Assembly: GCF_018128945.1 (NCBI RefSeq) | Contig: NZ_CP068393.1 | Span: 2,976,001-3,040,000 of the forward strand | Origin: Aristaeella hokkaidonensis | Lineage (GTDB): Bacteria; Bacillota; Clostridia; Christensenellales; Aristaeellaceae | Length of the DNA stretch: 64,000 nt | Reading direction: 5' to 3' | In this document: positions 36,543 to 45,118 of the stretch, in pieces | Layout: each line of letters begins with the position of its first letter | Position numbering within the stretch: position 1 is the stretch's first letter | Notes under the pieces: generated by a model | What the model saw: only the letters and a program-made list of their open reading frames with translations | Told to the model about the DNA's origin: nothing | Databases searched by the model: none | Translations under genes and position numbers: made by a program

Positions 36543-37469
36543 TTATGAATTGGTCTTCAGGCCAAATTCTGATGGCAGGAAACGCGGACAGGTGTTTTCC
36601 AGGGAACAGATGACGGAGGAAGCGAGCCGGACGCCGATACAGCAGGCTTCGGCCAGCGCCTTTCCATAAGTCAGTCCTGCGGCGACACCGGCAAAGAAGG
36701 CGTCGCCGGCTCCGGTGGTATCCGCCACCGGAACCTGCTGTGCGGCACAGGTGCCGTATTCTCCGTTCCGGTTTGCCCAGATGGCGCCGTCTCCGCCGAG
36801 GGTGACAACCATGGAGGGAATTTCCGCATCCATGACCCTTTCCGAAAGCTGGCGGGCCAGCGCGTCCGGATCATCTCCGCTGAATTCAGCGGAGAAGAGG
36901 ACGCCGGCTTCCTGCCGGTTGCAGACGAAGCAGTCCGTCTGCTGCAGGAAGGCGCGCCGGTCCAGGGCAATGTTGATGTTGGAAACGGCGGCATAGATCT
37001 GCTTGTTGTATTTATGTTTCAGCCGGAAGATTTCATCCAGCATCACTTCGTCCAGATCCAGCTCCAGCAGGATACTGTCGGTTTCGGCAAAGAGGGGATT
37101 TCCTTCCTCCTGAAGCAGGGGAAGCAGGGGCGACAGATCCGGCCGGTGGGAGATGGAGGCGCATACGTCGTTATTGTTGTCAAACACAGCCAGCCAGGTG
37201 CCCATGCCATCGGGAACCTTCCGGATGAAGCGGGTATCCACCCCGTGCTCCATGAGGCGCGTCAGTACATCTTCACCGGTACCGTTGGGATCCACCAGGG
37301 AAAGAAGCACCGGTTCCAACCCCAGGTTTCCCAAGTCCTCCGCAATATTCCGGCTGACACCGCCGTGGACGTACCGGACTTTGCCGGCGTTTCGTCCGCA
37401 GGGGATATAGGTGCGGGAAGGATAGCCCTTGATATCCACAAAGACGCTGCCAATCACAACAATACTCAT
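36543..37469 (-). CDS. PfkB-family carbohydrate/nucleoside kinase
   Basis: A 308-residue ribokinase-like kinase. The PfkB signature DTTGAGDAFFAGVAAGL with the catalytic Asp is at about 250-266, and the N-terminal GSVFVDIKGYP and GGVSRNIAEDLGNLG match sugar-kinase motifs. It probably phosphorylates a sugar or nucleoside such as pseudouridine, but no neighbouring gene tells which. ATG 37469 is preferred because AAAGGAG lies before it. Confidence 0.82.
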   Translation of the reverse strand: MSIVVIGSVFVDIKGYPSRTYIPCGRNAGKVRYVHGGVSRNIAEDLGNLGLEPVLLSLVDPNGTGEDVLTRLMEHGVDTRFIRKVPDGMGTWLAVFDNNNDVCASISHRPDLSPLLPLLQEEGNPLFAETDSILLELDLDEVMLDEIFRLKHKYNKQIYAAVSNINIALDRRAFLQQTDCFVCNRQEAGVLFSAEFSGDDPDALARQLSERVMDAEIPSMVVTLGGDGAIWANRNGEYGTCAAQQVPVADTTGAGDAFFAGVAAGLTYGKALAEACCIGVRLASSVICSLENTCPRFLPSEFGLKTNS

Positions 37470-37641
37470 GTGTTTCTCCTTTTTCATATCTAAAAGAATG
37501 ACACAACAAGAGAACCGGCGGATTTTATAGAAAACTTTTCCTTATTTTACCACAGGGAACTCATGAAAAACAACCGGAAAACAGCATAAACGGAAACTGT
37601 ATGATACAATACCAGACGGTATGAGAATGCGGAGGTGCACG

Positions 37642-38190
37642 GTGTTCGGCGGAGCGAGAGCGGAGAAGCAGCGGATCCGGCAGGAAGTGCGGCTGATTTC
37701 CGCAAACCTGACACCGGAGTACCGGCAGGAAGCCAGCCGGGAAATTGCCCGGCAGGTGCTGGAGCTTCCTTTCTGGAAACAGGCGGGTACCGTCATGATG
37801 TACTGCAGCCTGCCGGGGGAACCGGATACACGGGCTTTGATGGAAACGGCACTGAAGGAAGGCAAAACCCTGCTGCTGCCCCGATGCTATGAAGCCGGCA
37901 GGATGGAAGCACTGCCGGTGAAGGATCCCGCCGAACTCAAACCGGGTACGCTGGGCATTCCAGAACCGGCGGATGAGACCGGGGAGAAACCGGAACCTGA
38001 CCTGATCCTGGTGCCCTGCATGGCAGCGACGCCGAACGGGATCCGCCTGGGCCACGGCGCGGGGTATTATGACCACTTCCTGGCAGAGCATTCCGGGAAA
38101 ACCGTATGTCTCTGCTTCCGGAAACTGCTGCGGAGTGATCTCCCGGCAGAAGATACGGATATTTCCATGGACCTTGTGATCTCCGACTGA
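37642..38190 (+). CDS. 5-formyltetrahydrofolate cyclo-ligase
   Basis: A 182-residue MTHFS-family enzyme that converts 5-formyl-THF to 5,10-methenyl-THF with ATP. The family motif NGIRLGHGAGYYDHFL (phosphate and folate binding) is intact, as are the basic residues near the N-terminus (EKQRIRQEVR). I prefer GTG 37642, which has GGAGG 6 bp before it, over ATG 37621 located upstream of that site. A -10-like TACAAT lies at 37605-37610. Confidence 0.9.
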   Translation: MFGGARAEKQRIRQEVRLISANLTPEYRQEASREIARQVLELPFWKQAGTVMMYCSLPGEPDTRALMETALKEGKTLLLPRCYEAGRMEALPVKDPAELKPGTLGIPEPADETGEKPEPDLILVPCMAATPNGIRLGHGAGYYDHFLAEHSGKTVCLCFRKLLRSDLPAEDTDISMDLVISD

Positions 38191-38203
38191 GTATTGGCGG
38201 GGA

Positions 38204-38232
38204 TTGACGAAGGTTTTTTCATGAGGTAAACT
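38204..38232 (+). promoter_or_regulatory. Promoter of the dapA-dapB-ddh cluster
   Basis: TTGACG at 38204-38209, 17-bp spacer, TAAACT at 38227-38232, 34 bp before dapA. Confidence 0.6.
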
Positions 38233-38266
38233 GCATTCAATCGTTCAATTCTGGAGGTGTTCCGGT

Positions 38267-39160
38267 ATGAAGCACACGATCTTTACGGGCGCGGCTACCG
38301 CGATTATCACTCCCTTTACTGAAGAAGGGATTGATTGGGATGCCTTTGGCCGGCTGATTGACTTTCAGCTCGCCGGGGGGATCAACGCGCTTGTAGTCGC
38401 CGGTACGACAGGCGAGGGAAGCACTCTCACGGACCGGGAGCATGAAGACGCGGTCGTCTTCTGCGTTAAACGTGTTGCGGGCAAAGTACCGGTAATCGCC
38501 GGAACGGGCTCCAACAATACCGCTCATGCCATTGAGCGGACACAGACCGCCTGCAAAGCCGGCGCGGACGCTGTGCTGCTTGTGACGCCCTACTATAACA
38601 AGACCACACAGCGGGGACTGATCGCCAGCTTTTCCGCCATCGCGGACGCCAGTGACGTGCCCTGCATCCTGTATAATGTTCCGTCCCGGACCGGGCTGAA
38701 CATGCTGCCGGATACCCTGGCGGTGCTGGCAAAGCATGAAAAGATTGCCGCGGTGAAGGAAGCCTGCGGCAACCTGAGCCAGGTTGCGAAGGAACGGCTG
38801 CTGTGCGGGGATGACCTGGATATCATCTCCGGCTGTGACGACCAGATCGTACCGACCCTGAGCCTGGGCGGTATAGGCGTCATCTCTGTGGTGGCCAACA
38901 TGATGCCGAAGGAGACGGCGGAAATCTGCTCCCGCTTCTTCAGCGGGGACGTGAAGGGCGCTGCAACGCTGCAGCTGAAGATGCTGTCCCTGATGAACCA
39001 GCTGATGATTGAGACCAACCCCATTCCCGCCAAGGCGGCCTGCGCAGCCATGGGTTTCGGTAAAAACCTGCTCCGTCTGCCCCTGGTGCCGATGGAAGAG
39101 GGCAACCGGCAGAAGATGCTGCAGATGATGCGTGAACTGAACCTGGAGGTAACGGAATGA
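38267..39160 (+). CDS. dapA: 4-hydroxy-tetrahydrodipicolinate synthase
   Basis: A 297-residue class-I aldolase-fold enzyme joining pyruvate and aspartate semialdehyde, the first step of the lysine branch. The Schiff-base Lys164 is in IAAVKEACGNL, Tyr136 in LYNVPSRTG and the GTTGEGSTL substrate loop is at 46-54. GGAGG precedes the start. It overlaps dapB by 4 bp. Confidence 0.95.
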   Translation: MKHTIFTGAATAIITPFTEEGIDWDAFGRLIDFQLAGGINALVVAGTTGEGSTLTDREHEDAVVFCVKRVAGKVPVIAGTGSNNTAHAIERTQTACKAGADAVLLVTPYYNKTTQRGLIASFSAIADASDVPCILYNVPSRTGLNMLPDTLAVLAKHEKIAAVKEACGNLSQVAKERLLCGDDLDIISGCDDQIVPTLSLGGIGVISVVANMMPKETAEICSRFFSGDVKGAATLQLKMLSLMNQLMIETNPIPAKAACAAMGFGKNLLRLPLVPMEEGNRQKMLQMMRELNLEVTE

Positions 39161-39894
39161 GAATCATTCTGAGCGGATACGGCGGACATATGGGCAGGGA
39201 AGTCCGGGCCTGCGCGGAACGGATGGAAGACGCCCGGATTGTTGCGGGTGTGGATCCTATGGCACCGGCGGATGACATCTGTGTGAAATCCATTGCTGAT
39301 TGCAAAACGGAAGCAGACGTGATTATCGACTTCAGCCATCACTCCGGAACCGGAGCACTGCTGGAGTATGCCATCGCGAAAAAGCTGCCGGTGGTGCTTG
39401 CAACCACAGGCCAGACCGAAGAAGAGAAAGCCCTCATTACAGAGGCTTCCAAACAAATCCCGATTTTCCTGGCAGCAAACTATTCCCTGGGAATTGCCAC
39501 GCTGATAGACCTGGTGAAACGGGCGGTTGCCCTGTATCCGGACGGCGAGATCGAAATCGTGGAACAGCATCATGACCGGAAACTGGACGCGCCGAGCGGA
39601 ACAGCCCTGTCTCTGTTCAATGCTGTGAAGGAAGTCCGGCCGGAAGCCACCGCCAACTGCGGCCGCTCCGGACAGGGCAAGCGGACACAGGACGAGGTGG
39701 GCATCCATGCCATCCGGATGGGTAATATCGTCGGCATTCATGAGGTGATGATCAGCACCCAGAATGAGCGGATCAGCCTGAAACATGAAGCTTTCAGCCG
39801 GGGTGTATTCGCCGAAGGCAGCCTGAAAGCGGCGGCATTCATGGTGGGAAAGAAACCGGGAATGTATGACATGAAGGACATGTTAAATGCTTAA
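39157..39894 (+). CDS. dapB: 4-hydroxy-tetrahydrodipicolinate reductase
   Basis: A 245-residue NAD(P)H reductase, second step of the pathway. The Rossmann motif is GYGGHMGR near residue 6 and the catalytic box is EQHHDRKLDAPSGTA. Translationally coupled to dapA. Its last codons are part of a 30-bp perfect palindrome that includes the stop codon. Confidence 0.95.
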   Translation: MRIILSGYGGHMGREVRACAERMEDARIVAGVDPMAPADDICVKSIADCKTEADVIIDFSHHSGTGALLEYAIAKKLPVVLATTGQTEEEKALITEASKQIPIFLAANYSLGIATLIDLVKRAVALYPDGEIEIVEQHHDRKLDAPSGTALSLFNAVKEVRPEATANCGRSGQGKRTQDEVGIHAIRMGNIVGIHEVMISTQNERISLKHEAFSRGVFAEGSLKAAAFMVGKKPGMYDMKDMLNA

Positions 39895-39907
39895 GCATTT
39901 AACATGT
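39878..39907. repeat. 30-bp perfect palindrome over the dapB stop codon
   Basis: Two 15-nt arms without spacer: ACATGTTAAATGCTT and its exact complement. As RNA it would form a long hairpin at the dapB-ddh junction. It lacks a T run, so it is more likely a processing or stability element than a terminator. Confidence 0.7.
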
Positions 39908-39942
39908 AATGAATACTGAAAAATGAATACTTAAAACTTAAG
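39908..39942 (+). repeat. Heptamer tandem repeat, AATGAAT/ACTKAAA type (5 units)
   Basis: Units AATGAAT, ACTGAAA, AATGAAT, ACTTAAA, ACTTAAG in 7-nt register between dapB and ddh, directly adjoining the palindrome. Confidence 0.65.
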
Positions 39943-39979
39943 AATATTTTGTTATACAGACAGATAAGGGAGAAAAACA

Positions 39980-40957
39980 ATGAAGATTGCAATTTACGGG
40001 TATGGTAATCTTGGACGGGGTGTGGAACTGGCGATCCGGCAGAATCCGGATGCGGAACTGTTCGGCGTATTTACCCGCCGGGATCCGAAAACGGTGACAA
40101 CCCTGACCGGCGCGCCGGTGTATGCCGCGCAGGACGTGGAAAACTACGTCGGACAGATTGACGTTATGATCATCTGCGGCGGCAGCGCTTCCGACCTGCC
40201 GGAAATGACCCCCATGCTGGCGAAGAGGTTCAACGTGGTGGATTCCTTCGATACCCACGCACGGGTGCCGGAGCATTTTGCCAATGTGGATAAAGCAGCC
40301 CTGCTGGGCGCACATACCGCGATCATCAGCGCAGGCTGGGATCCCGGCCTGTTCTCCCTGGCCCGCCTGTACATGAACATCGTCCTGCCGGACGGCAAGG
40401 ACTACACCTTCTGGGGCCGCGGCGTGAGCCAGGGCCACAGTGACGCTATCCGCCGGATCCCCGGTGTGAAGGACGCCCGCCAGTACACCGTGCCGGTGGA
40501 AGACGCCCTGGCAAAGGTGCGCGCCGGAGAGAATCCGGAACTGACCACCCGCCAGAAGCATACCCGTGAGTGCTACGTGGTGGCGGAGGAAGGCGCGGAC
40601 AAGACCCTGATTGAAAAGCAGATCAAGGAGATGCCCAACTACTTCGCTGATTATGATACGACGGTGACCTTCATCACTGCTGAAGAGATGAAGCGGGATC
40701 ACAGCGAACTGCCCCACGGCGGACAGGTGATCCGCTGCGGTGAAACCGGCAAAGACGGCAATCACAAGCATGTGATGGAGTTCTCCCTGAAGCTGGACTC
40801 CAATCCGGAGTTCACCGCTTCCGTACTGGTGGCCTGTGCCCGGGCGGTTGTCCGGATGAACAGCCGTCAGATTTTCGGCTGCAAGACGCTGTTTGACGTC
40901 GCTCCGGCGGATCTGTCTCCCATAGATCCTGCGGATATCCGGAAGAAGCTGCTGTAA
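39980..40957 (+). CDS. ddh: meso-Diaminopimelate D-dehydrogenase
   Basis: A 325-residue NADPH-dependent enzyme that makes meso-DAP in one step from tetrahydrodipicolinate and ammonia. N-terminal GYGNLGRGV (nucleotide binding), SAGWDPGLFS and the WGRGVSQGHSDA motif are strong markers. It explains why no succinylase or acetylase branch genes are needed next to dapA and dapB. It is 85 bp after dapB, across the palindrome and heptamer repeat. Confidence 0.95.
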   Translation: MKIAIYGYGNLGRGVELAIRQNPDAELFGVFTRRDPKTVTTLTGAPVYAAQDVENYVGQIDVMIICGGSASDLPEMTPMLAKRFNVVDSFDTHARVPEHFANVDKAALLGAHTAIISAGWDPGLFSLARLYMNIVLPDGKDYTFWGRGVSQGHSDAIRRIPGVKDARQYTVPVEDALAKVRAGENPELTTRQKHTRECYVVAEEGADKTLIEKQIKEMPNYFADYDTTVTFITAEEMKRDHSELPHGGQVIRCGETGKDGNHKHVMEFSLKLDSNPEFTASVLVACARAVVRMNSRQIFGCKTLFDVAPADLSPIDPADIRKKLL

Positions 40958-40988
40958 GTTTCCGGACACAAAAAGCATAAAATGATCA

Positions 40989-41018
40989 ATGCCTCCCCTG
41001 CGCTGCGGGGGAGGCATT
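40989..41018 (+). terminator. Hairpin after ddh
   Basis: Arms AATGCCTCCCC and GGGGAGGCATT separated by about 8 nt, followed by TGTTG; a weak T tail makes this a moderate call. Confidence 0.55.
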
Positions 41019-41019
41019 G

Positions 41020-41048
41020 TTGCATTCAGGGCACAATCCCGGTATAAT
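41020..41048 (+). promoter_or_regulatory. Promoter of the first solute-binding protein gene
   Basis: TTGCAT at 41020-41025, 17-bp spacer, consensus TATAAT at 41043-41048. Leader of about 137 nt to the start codon. Confidence 0.7.
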
Positions 41049-41191
41049 AGGGAATGAAAAGAGCACTGTTTTCTGAAGAACTGAATGATTCCTGAAAAAC
41101 CGGCCGACGAGAATAACGACAGCGGAATCTGTTGTTGTTCCCTGGAAAAGGACATAATCGGCAAACATAATTGTTTACGGAGGGATGCGCC

Positions 41192-42841
41192 ATGAAAAAG
41201 ATGCTGGCTGTGCTGCTTGCATTGGCATTGATTTTCGGGACTGCTGCTGTGGCTGAGGACGGGACGCCTGAGCTGATCACCGTCACGGTGTTCCGGGGAG
41301 AAGCGGGTGAACAGCCCACCGCGGACAACCGGATTTACAGGAAGATCGAGGAAGAACTGGGCATCCGGTTTGACATCCGGTTCCTGACCGGAGATCTGGA
41401 TGAGACCCTGCTGCAGATTCTGTCAGAGGATACATATCCGGATCTGATTGACGGCGCGAACAGCGATGAAATCCTGGAGGACGCGGGCATACTGATTGAC
41501 CTGCTGCCCCATATCAGCGAGGAGAAAACACCGAACCTGTACAAGCATCTCTATACGGACAACCGGATCAACCAGCTGGTTACGGATGACGGAAAGCTGT
41601 ACATTATTCCGAATTACGGGATTAACTATAATCAAAGGTCACTGACCTATGCCAACGGTCCGGCTTTCTTCCTGCAGAAGCAGGTTATAGCCTGGAACAA
41701 TTACAAAGTTCCGACTACATTGAATGAGTATTTTGACCTGATAGAACGATATATTGCCGCAAATCCGGAAACACCGGAGGGAGTTCCCTATACGGGTTTC
41801 GCGATTCTCTGTGATGACTGGCATCGTTACTGCCTGGTCAATCCGGTTCAGCACCTGATGGGCCGTCCGAACGACGGAGACGTGATTGTGGACGTCTCAA
41901 CGCCGGAGTACAAAACTGAGACCTTTATCAACCAGCCTTACGCAAAGGCTTATTATGCCAAACTGAATGAAGCGTTCAACAAGGGCCTGATACGGGAAGA
42001 AACCTTCCACTGGAATTATGACCAGTATATGGATGCGCTTTCGGGCGGTTCTGTGCTGGGTATGTTTGACCAGAACTGGAATATGTCTGCCGCAAACGAC
42101 GCCCTGTACATGTCCGTAAAATTTGAACAGACTTACCTGGCGCTGCCGCTGGTCTACGATCCGGAATATGTGGACGGCCGGGAAATCGAAGAGCATTACG
42201 TGAACTATGACGTGATGAACAAGGACCGGGGCTTCGGCATCTCAGTCACTTGTCCGTATCCGGAACGCCTGATCGCCATGATGGATACCTTCCTGTCTGA
42301 TGAATGGCAGCTCCTGTTCCAGTGGGGAATTGAGGGGGAAGACTATTACGTCGATGAAAACGGCCGGATGAGGATGACGCTGGAACAGTTCCTGGCGCAG
42401 GCGGCTGATACAGAGTGGAAACTGGCAAACAAGGCCTTGGCCATCTGGGAAGGTTGCCCGAAGAAGGAAGGAACAATGGATGACGGCAACGCCTGGGCAC
42501 CCATGGAACAGCCCGAAATCTACTATGACCAGATGACAGACTATGACAAGGAATTCCTCGCAGCCTGTGGAAAGAAACTGCCGATTGACTTTTTCAATCC
42601 GCCGCTGGAACTCGCGCCCTACGGGGAAGCCTGGCAGATAGACAAGGACCCGATCGACATGGATTATATGGACTTTGAACAGATTGAGGATCAGTGGCTG
42701 CCGGAAATTATTATGTGCGATCCGGCTGAACTGGACAGCCTGTGGGATGATTTTGTGGATGAGATCAGTCACAGCGCCGCTGTTTACTCTGAATTCATGC
42801 AGGAGGAGATCCTGAAACTGGTGGAAAAGGCGGCAAAATGA
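41192..42841 (+). CDS. Extracellular solute-binding protein (LplA-like), copy 1
   Basis: A 549-residue secreted protein with a signal peptide (cleavage after VAVA-like AAVA, about residue 20) and no lipobox. It is a type-2 periplasmic-binding fold of the LplA family, which feeds oligosaccharides to LplB/LplC permeases. It is clearly paralogous to the next binding protein: both have FAILCDDW and then NPVQHLMGRPNDG near residue 210, and EEHYVN plus GFGISV further on. ATG 41192 has GGAGG before it. It has its own promoter and is followed by a palindrome and a strong terminator, so it is a separate transcript. Confidence 0.85.
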   Translation: MKKMLAVLLALALIFGTAAVAEDGTPELITVTVFRGEAGEQPTADNRIYRKIEEELGIRFDIRFLTGDLDETLLQILSEDTYPDLIDGANSDEILEDAGILIDLLPHISEEKTPNLYKHLYTDNRINQLVTDDGKLYIIPNYGINYNQRSLTYANGPAFFLQKQVIAWNNYKVPTTLNEYFDLIERYIAANPETPEGVPYTGFAILCDDWHRYCLVNPVQHLMGRPNDGDVIVDVSTPEYKTETFINQPYAKAYYAKLNEAFNKGLIREETFHWNYDQYMDALSGGSVLGMFDQNWNMSAANDALYMSVKFEQTYLALPLVYDPEYVDGREIEEHYVNYDVMNKDRGFGISVTCPYPERLIAMMDTFLSDEWQLLFQWGIEGEDYYVDENGRMRMTLEQFLAQAADTEWKLANKALAIWEGCPKKEGTMDDGNAWAPMEQPEIYYDQMTDYDKEFLAACGKKLPIDFFNPPLELAPYGEAWQIDKDPIDMDYMDFEQIEDQWLPEIIMCDPAELDSLWDDFVDEISHSAAVYSEFMQEEILKLVEKAAK

Positions 42842-42873
42842 TACGAACGGGTACAGAAAGACCAAGTTCCGGG

Positions 42874-42895
42874 GACGGGGTGAATTCACCCCGTC
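42874..42895. repeat. 22-bp perfect palindrome
   Basis: Arms GACGGGGTGAA and TTCACCCCGTC without spacer, 33 bp after the binding-protein stop codon. Followed by TCTGTTTG only; may act as a weak terminator. Confidence 0.6.
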
Positions 42896-43046
42896 TCTGT
42901 TTGAATGGACGGACAGAAACTGTAGATGGGAAAAACAGGAAATATATGCCGACAGGCTGAAACCAGACTGATCACAAGATGCTGTATACAAAGGAAAACT
43001 GAGCAACAACTTATCATATTTCTCAAATAGTTGCGTAAGTTTTTGA

Positions 43047-43077
43047 TGAGATGATTTGTGTAATCATCTCATTTTTT
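43047..43077 (+). terminator. Terminator upstream of the second binding-protein gene
   Basis: Ten-bp arms TGAGATGATT and AATCATCTCA followed by six T. Confidence 0.85.
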
Positions 43078-43078
43078 G

Positions 43079-43106
43079 TTGCACAATTATTGAGAATGGA
43101 TACAAT
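43079..43106 (+). promoter_or_regulatory. Promoter of the second binding-protein gene
   Basis: TTGCAC at 43079-43084, 16-bp spacer, TACAAT at 43101-43106. It immediately follows the terminator. Confidence 0.5.
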
Positions 43107-43324
43107 ATAAAACAGGCATACTTATTGATATACAAAGGGATTCCGGATCGCACGGTTTGAGCATCAAAGAAATCGATTTCAAAATTGAGGAGCAAAAACT
43201 AATAAATAAAAGAGCAACAACTTGTTAACAGTGACCGAATGTGCCATTGTGAAAGTACGTACATTTTGACACAATAGATGCAAAGGCACGAGGTGCCAAA
43301 AAGAAAAAATGGAGGAGAAACACT

Positions 43325-45046
43325 ATGAGGAAAATCCTGGCTGCCCTGTTGGCTCTGGCGATGGTTCTCGCTCTCGTTCCCGCCGTTATGGCTGAAGGCG
43401 AAGAACCCCTAACGCTCACCGTCTTTATCAGCGATCCCGGCGAACCGCCGACTGAAGACAACAAGATCTACAAGCTGATCGAAGAAAAACTCGGCATCAA
43501 ATTCGAGTTCGAATACGTTGCCGGCAACCTGGACGAGAGCCTGGGTCTGAAGATCACCAACAAGGACTATGCTGACCTGTTCTCCGGCGGCAACAGCGCT
43601 GACCTGATCATCAACGGCGGTGCTCTGATCAACCTGCTGGACTATGTTAGCCCCGAAAAGACTCCCCTGCTGTGGGAGCACTTCGCAGCTCAGAAGGCTC
43701 GCCTGATCGACAAGGATGAAAACGGCAATGACGTGCTGTACATCATCCCCAACTTCGGTCTTGCGGACGGCGGCCAGATCGTTAACACCGTGAGAGGCCC
43801 CGGATTCTTCATTCAGAAGCAGGTTCTGGAGTTCAATGGCTATCCCCAGATCAAGACCCTGAATGACTACTTCGATGCTATTGAAAAGTTCATTGATGCC
43901 AACCCCACCGATGAGAACGGCACTCCCTATGTCGGATTTGCCATCCTGTGCGATGACTGGCGTCATTTCTGCCTGATCAACCCCGTGCAGCACCTGATGG
44001 GCCGTCCGAACGACGGTGAAGTCGTGGTCGACATCAATGATCCTGACCTCCACACCGAAACCTTCATCGACAAGCCCTATGCCAAGATCTACTACAAGAA
44101 GCTGAACGAAGAATTCAACAAGGGCCTGATCGAACGCGATACCTTCACCGATGGTTATGAAGCCAACTACATCCCGAAGCTGTCCAGCGGCATCGTTCTG
44201 GGCATGTTCGACCAGGGATGGGACTTCGATACTCCCACTGCTGCCCTGCAGGATGCGGGTATGTACAAGAACACCTATGTCGGCCTGGGCCTGACCTACG
44301 AAGCGAAGGACCTGGAAGGCGTACAGCTGCCCACCGAAAACTGGCAGATCGAAGAACATTACGTGAACAGCGAAGTTCCGAACGTCCGCCGTGGCTTCGG
44401 TATCTCTGTGAACTGCAAGTGCCCCGAGCGCGTTGTCGCTATGTGGGAAGAATTCATGAAGCCCGAATGGCAGCTGATCTTCAACTGGGGCATCGTGGAT
44501 GAAGACTACTATATCGATGAAAACGGCCGCCTGCAGATGACAGACGAGCAGTACAAGAACACCCTGAACAGCCAGTGGAAGCTGGAGAACAAGGCTGATG
44601 GCATCTTCGGCAACAGCCCGAAGCGTCAGGGCACCATCCTTGAGGACATCGTTCTTGAAGATGGCCAGGTCGTCAAGGCCGGCAACTGCTGGGAAGTTGG
44701 CAACCAGCCCGAGATCCTGTTCGGCCAGATGGACGAATATGACAAGAACTTCCTGGCTGCTTACGGCTACAAGAAGTTCTCTGACTTCGTGAACCAGCCC
44801 ATTGAGCTGGCTCCCTGGGGCGAAGCCTGGCAGCTGAACAAAGAAGCTGTGGCTACCGAAGTTACCCAGTTTGGCCAGATTCAGGACAAGCGCCTGCCCG
44901 AGCTGATCATGTGCGACCCCGCCGAATTCGATGCCAAGTGGGACGAATTCGTCGCCGAGATCGGACCGGCCGCCAAGGTCTATTCCGAGCATATGCAGAA
45001 AGCAGTTGTTGAAGCGACTCAGAAATTCCTTGAAGGTCAGAAGTAA
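43325..45046 (+). CDS. Extracellular solute-binding protein (LplA-like), copy 2
   Basis: A 573-residue secreted binding protein with signal peptide (cleavage after AVMA, about residue 23) and no lipobox. It shares long blocks with the protein encoded at 41192. Its codon choice is more uniform (AAG, CTG, GAA, ACC, GGC) than that of its paralogue, which suggests high expression. GGAGGAG precedes the start. A hairpin with T5 follows, then the permease genes, so it is probably made in excess over the permeases. Ligand unknown; family members bind oligosaccharides or their derivatives. Confidence 0.87.
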   Translation: MRKILAALLALAMVLALVPAVMAEGEEPLTLTVFISDPGEPPTEDNKIYKLIEEKLGIKFEFEYVAGNLDESLGLKITNKDYADLFSGGNSADLIINGGALINLLDYVSPEKTPLLWEHFAAQKARLIDKDENGNDVLYIIPNFGLADGGQIVNTVRGPGFFIQKQVLEFNGYPQIKTLNDYFDAIEKFIDANPTDENGTPYVGFAILCDDWRHFCLINPVQHLMGRPNDGEVVVDINDPDLHTETFIDKPYAKIYYKKLNEEFNKGLIERDTFTDGYEANYIPKLSSGIVLGMFDQGWDFDTPTAALQDAGMYKNTYVGLGLTYEAKDLEGVQLPTENWQIEEHYVNSEVPNVRRGFGISVNCKCPERVVAMWEEFMKPEWQLIFNWGIVDEDYYIDENGRLQMTDEQYKNTLNSQWKLENKADGIFGNSPKRQGTILEDIVLEDGQVVKAGNCWEVGNQPEILFGQMDEYDKNFLAAYGYKKFSDFVNQPIELAPWGEAWQLNKEAVATEVTQFGQIQDKRLPELIMCDPAEFDAKWDEFVAEIGPAAKVYSEHMQKAVVEATQKFLEGQK

Positions 45047-45062
45047 GATTCGGTAATACCTG

Positions 45063-45097
45063 CCAGGGGAGAGAGTCATTCTCTCCCCTGGGTTTTT
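45063..45097 (+). terminator. Attenuating hairpin between binding protein and permeases
   Basis: Twelve-bp arms CCAGGGGAGAGA (45063-45074) and complement (45080-45091), then GTTTTT. Likely partial termination, as is usual between binding-protein and permease genes. Confidence 0.75.
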
Positions 45098-45118
45098 GAG
45101 AAAGGGGTTGTCCACCGC

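Larger units (their letters stand above)
42896..43324. other. Non-coding stretch between the two binding-protein genes
   Basis: No credible coding frame. It holds a terminator (43047-43077), a promoter (43079-43106), and a direct repeat GAGCAACAACTT at 43001-43012 and 43212-43223. The leader of the second gene is about 210 nt and AT-rich; I do not recognise a riboswitch in it. Confidence 0.5.
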
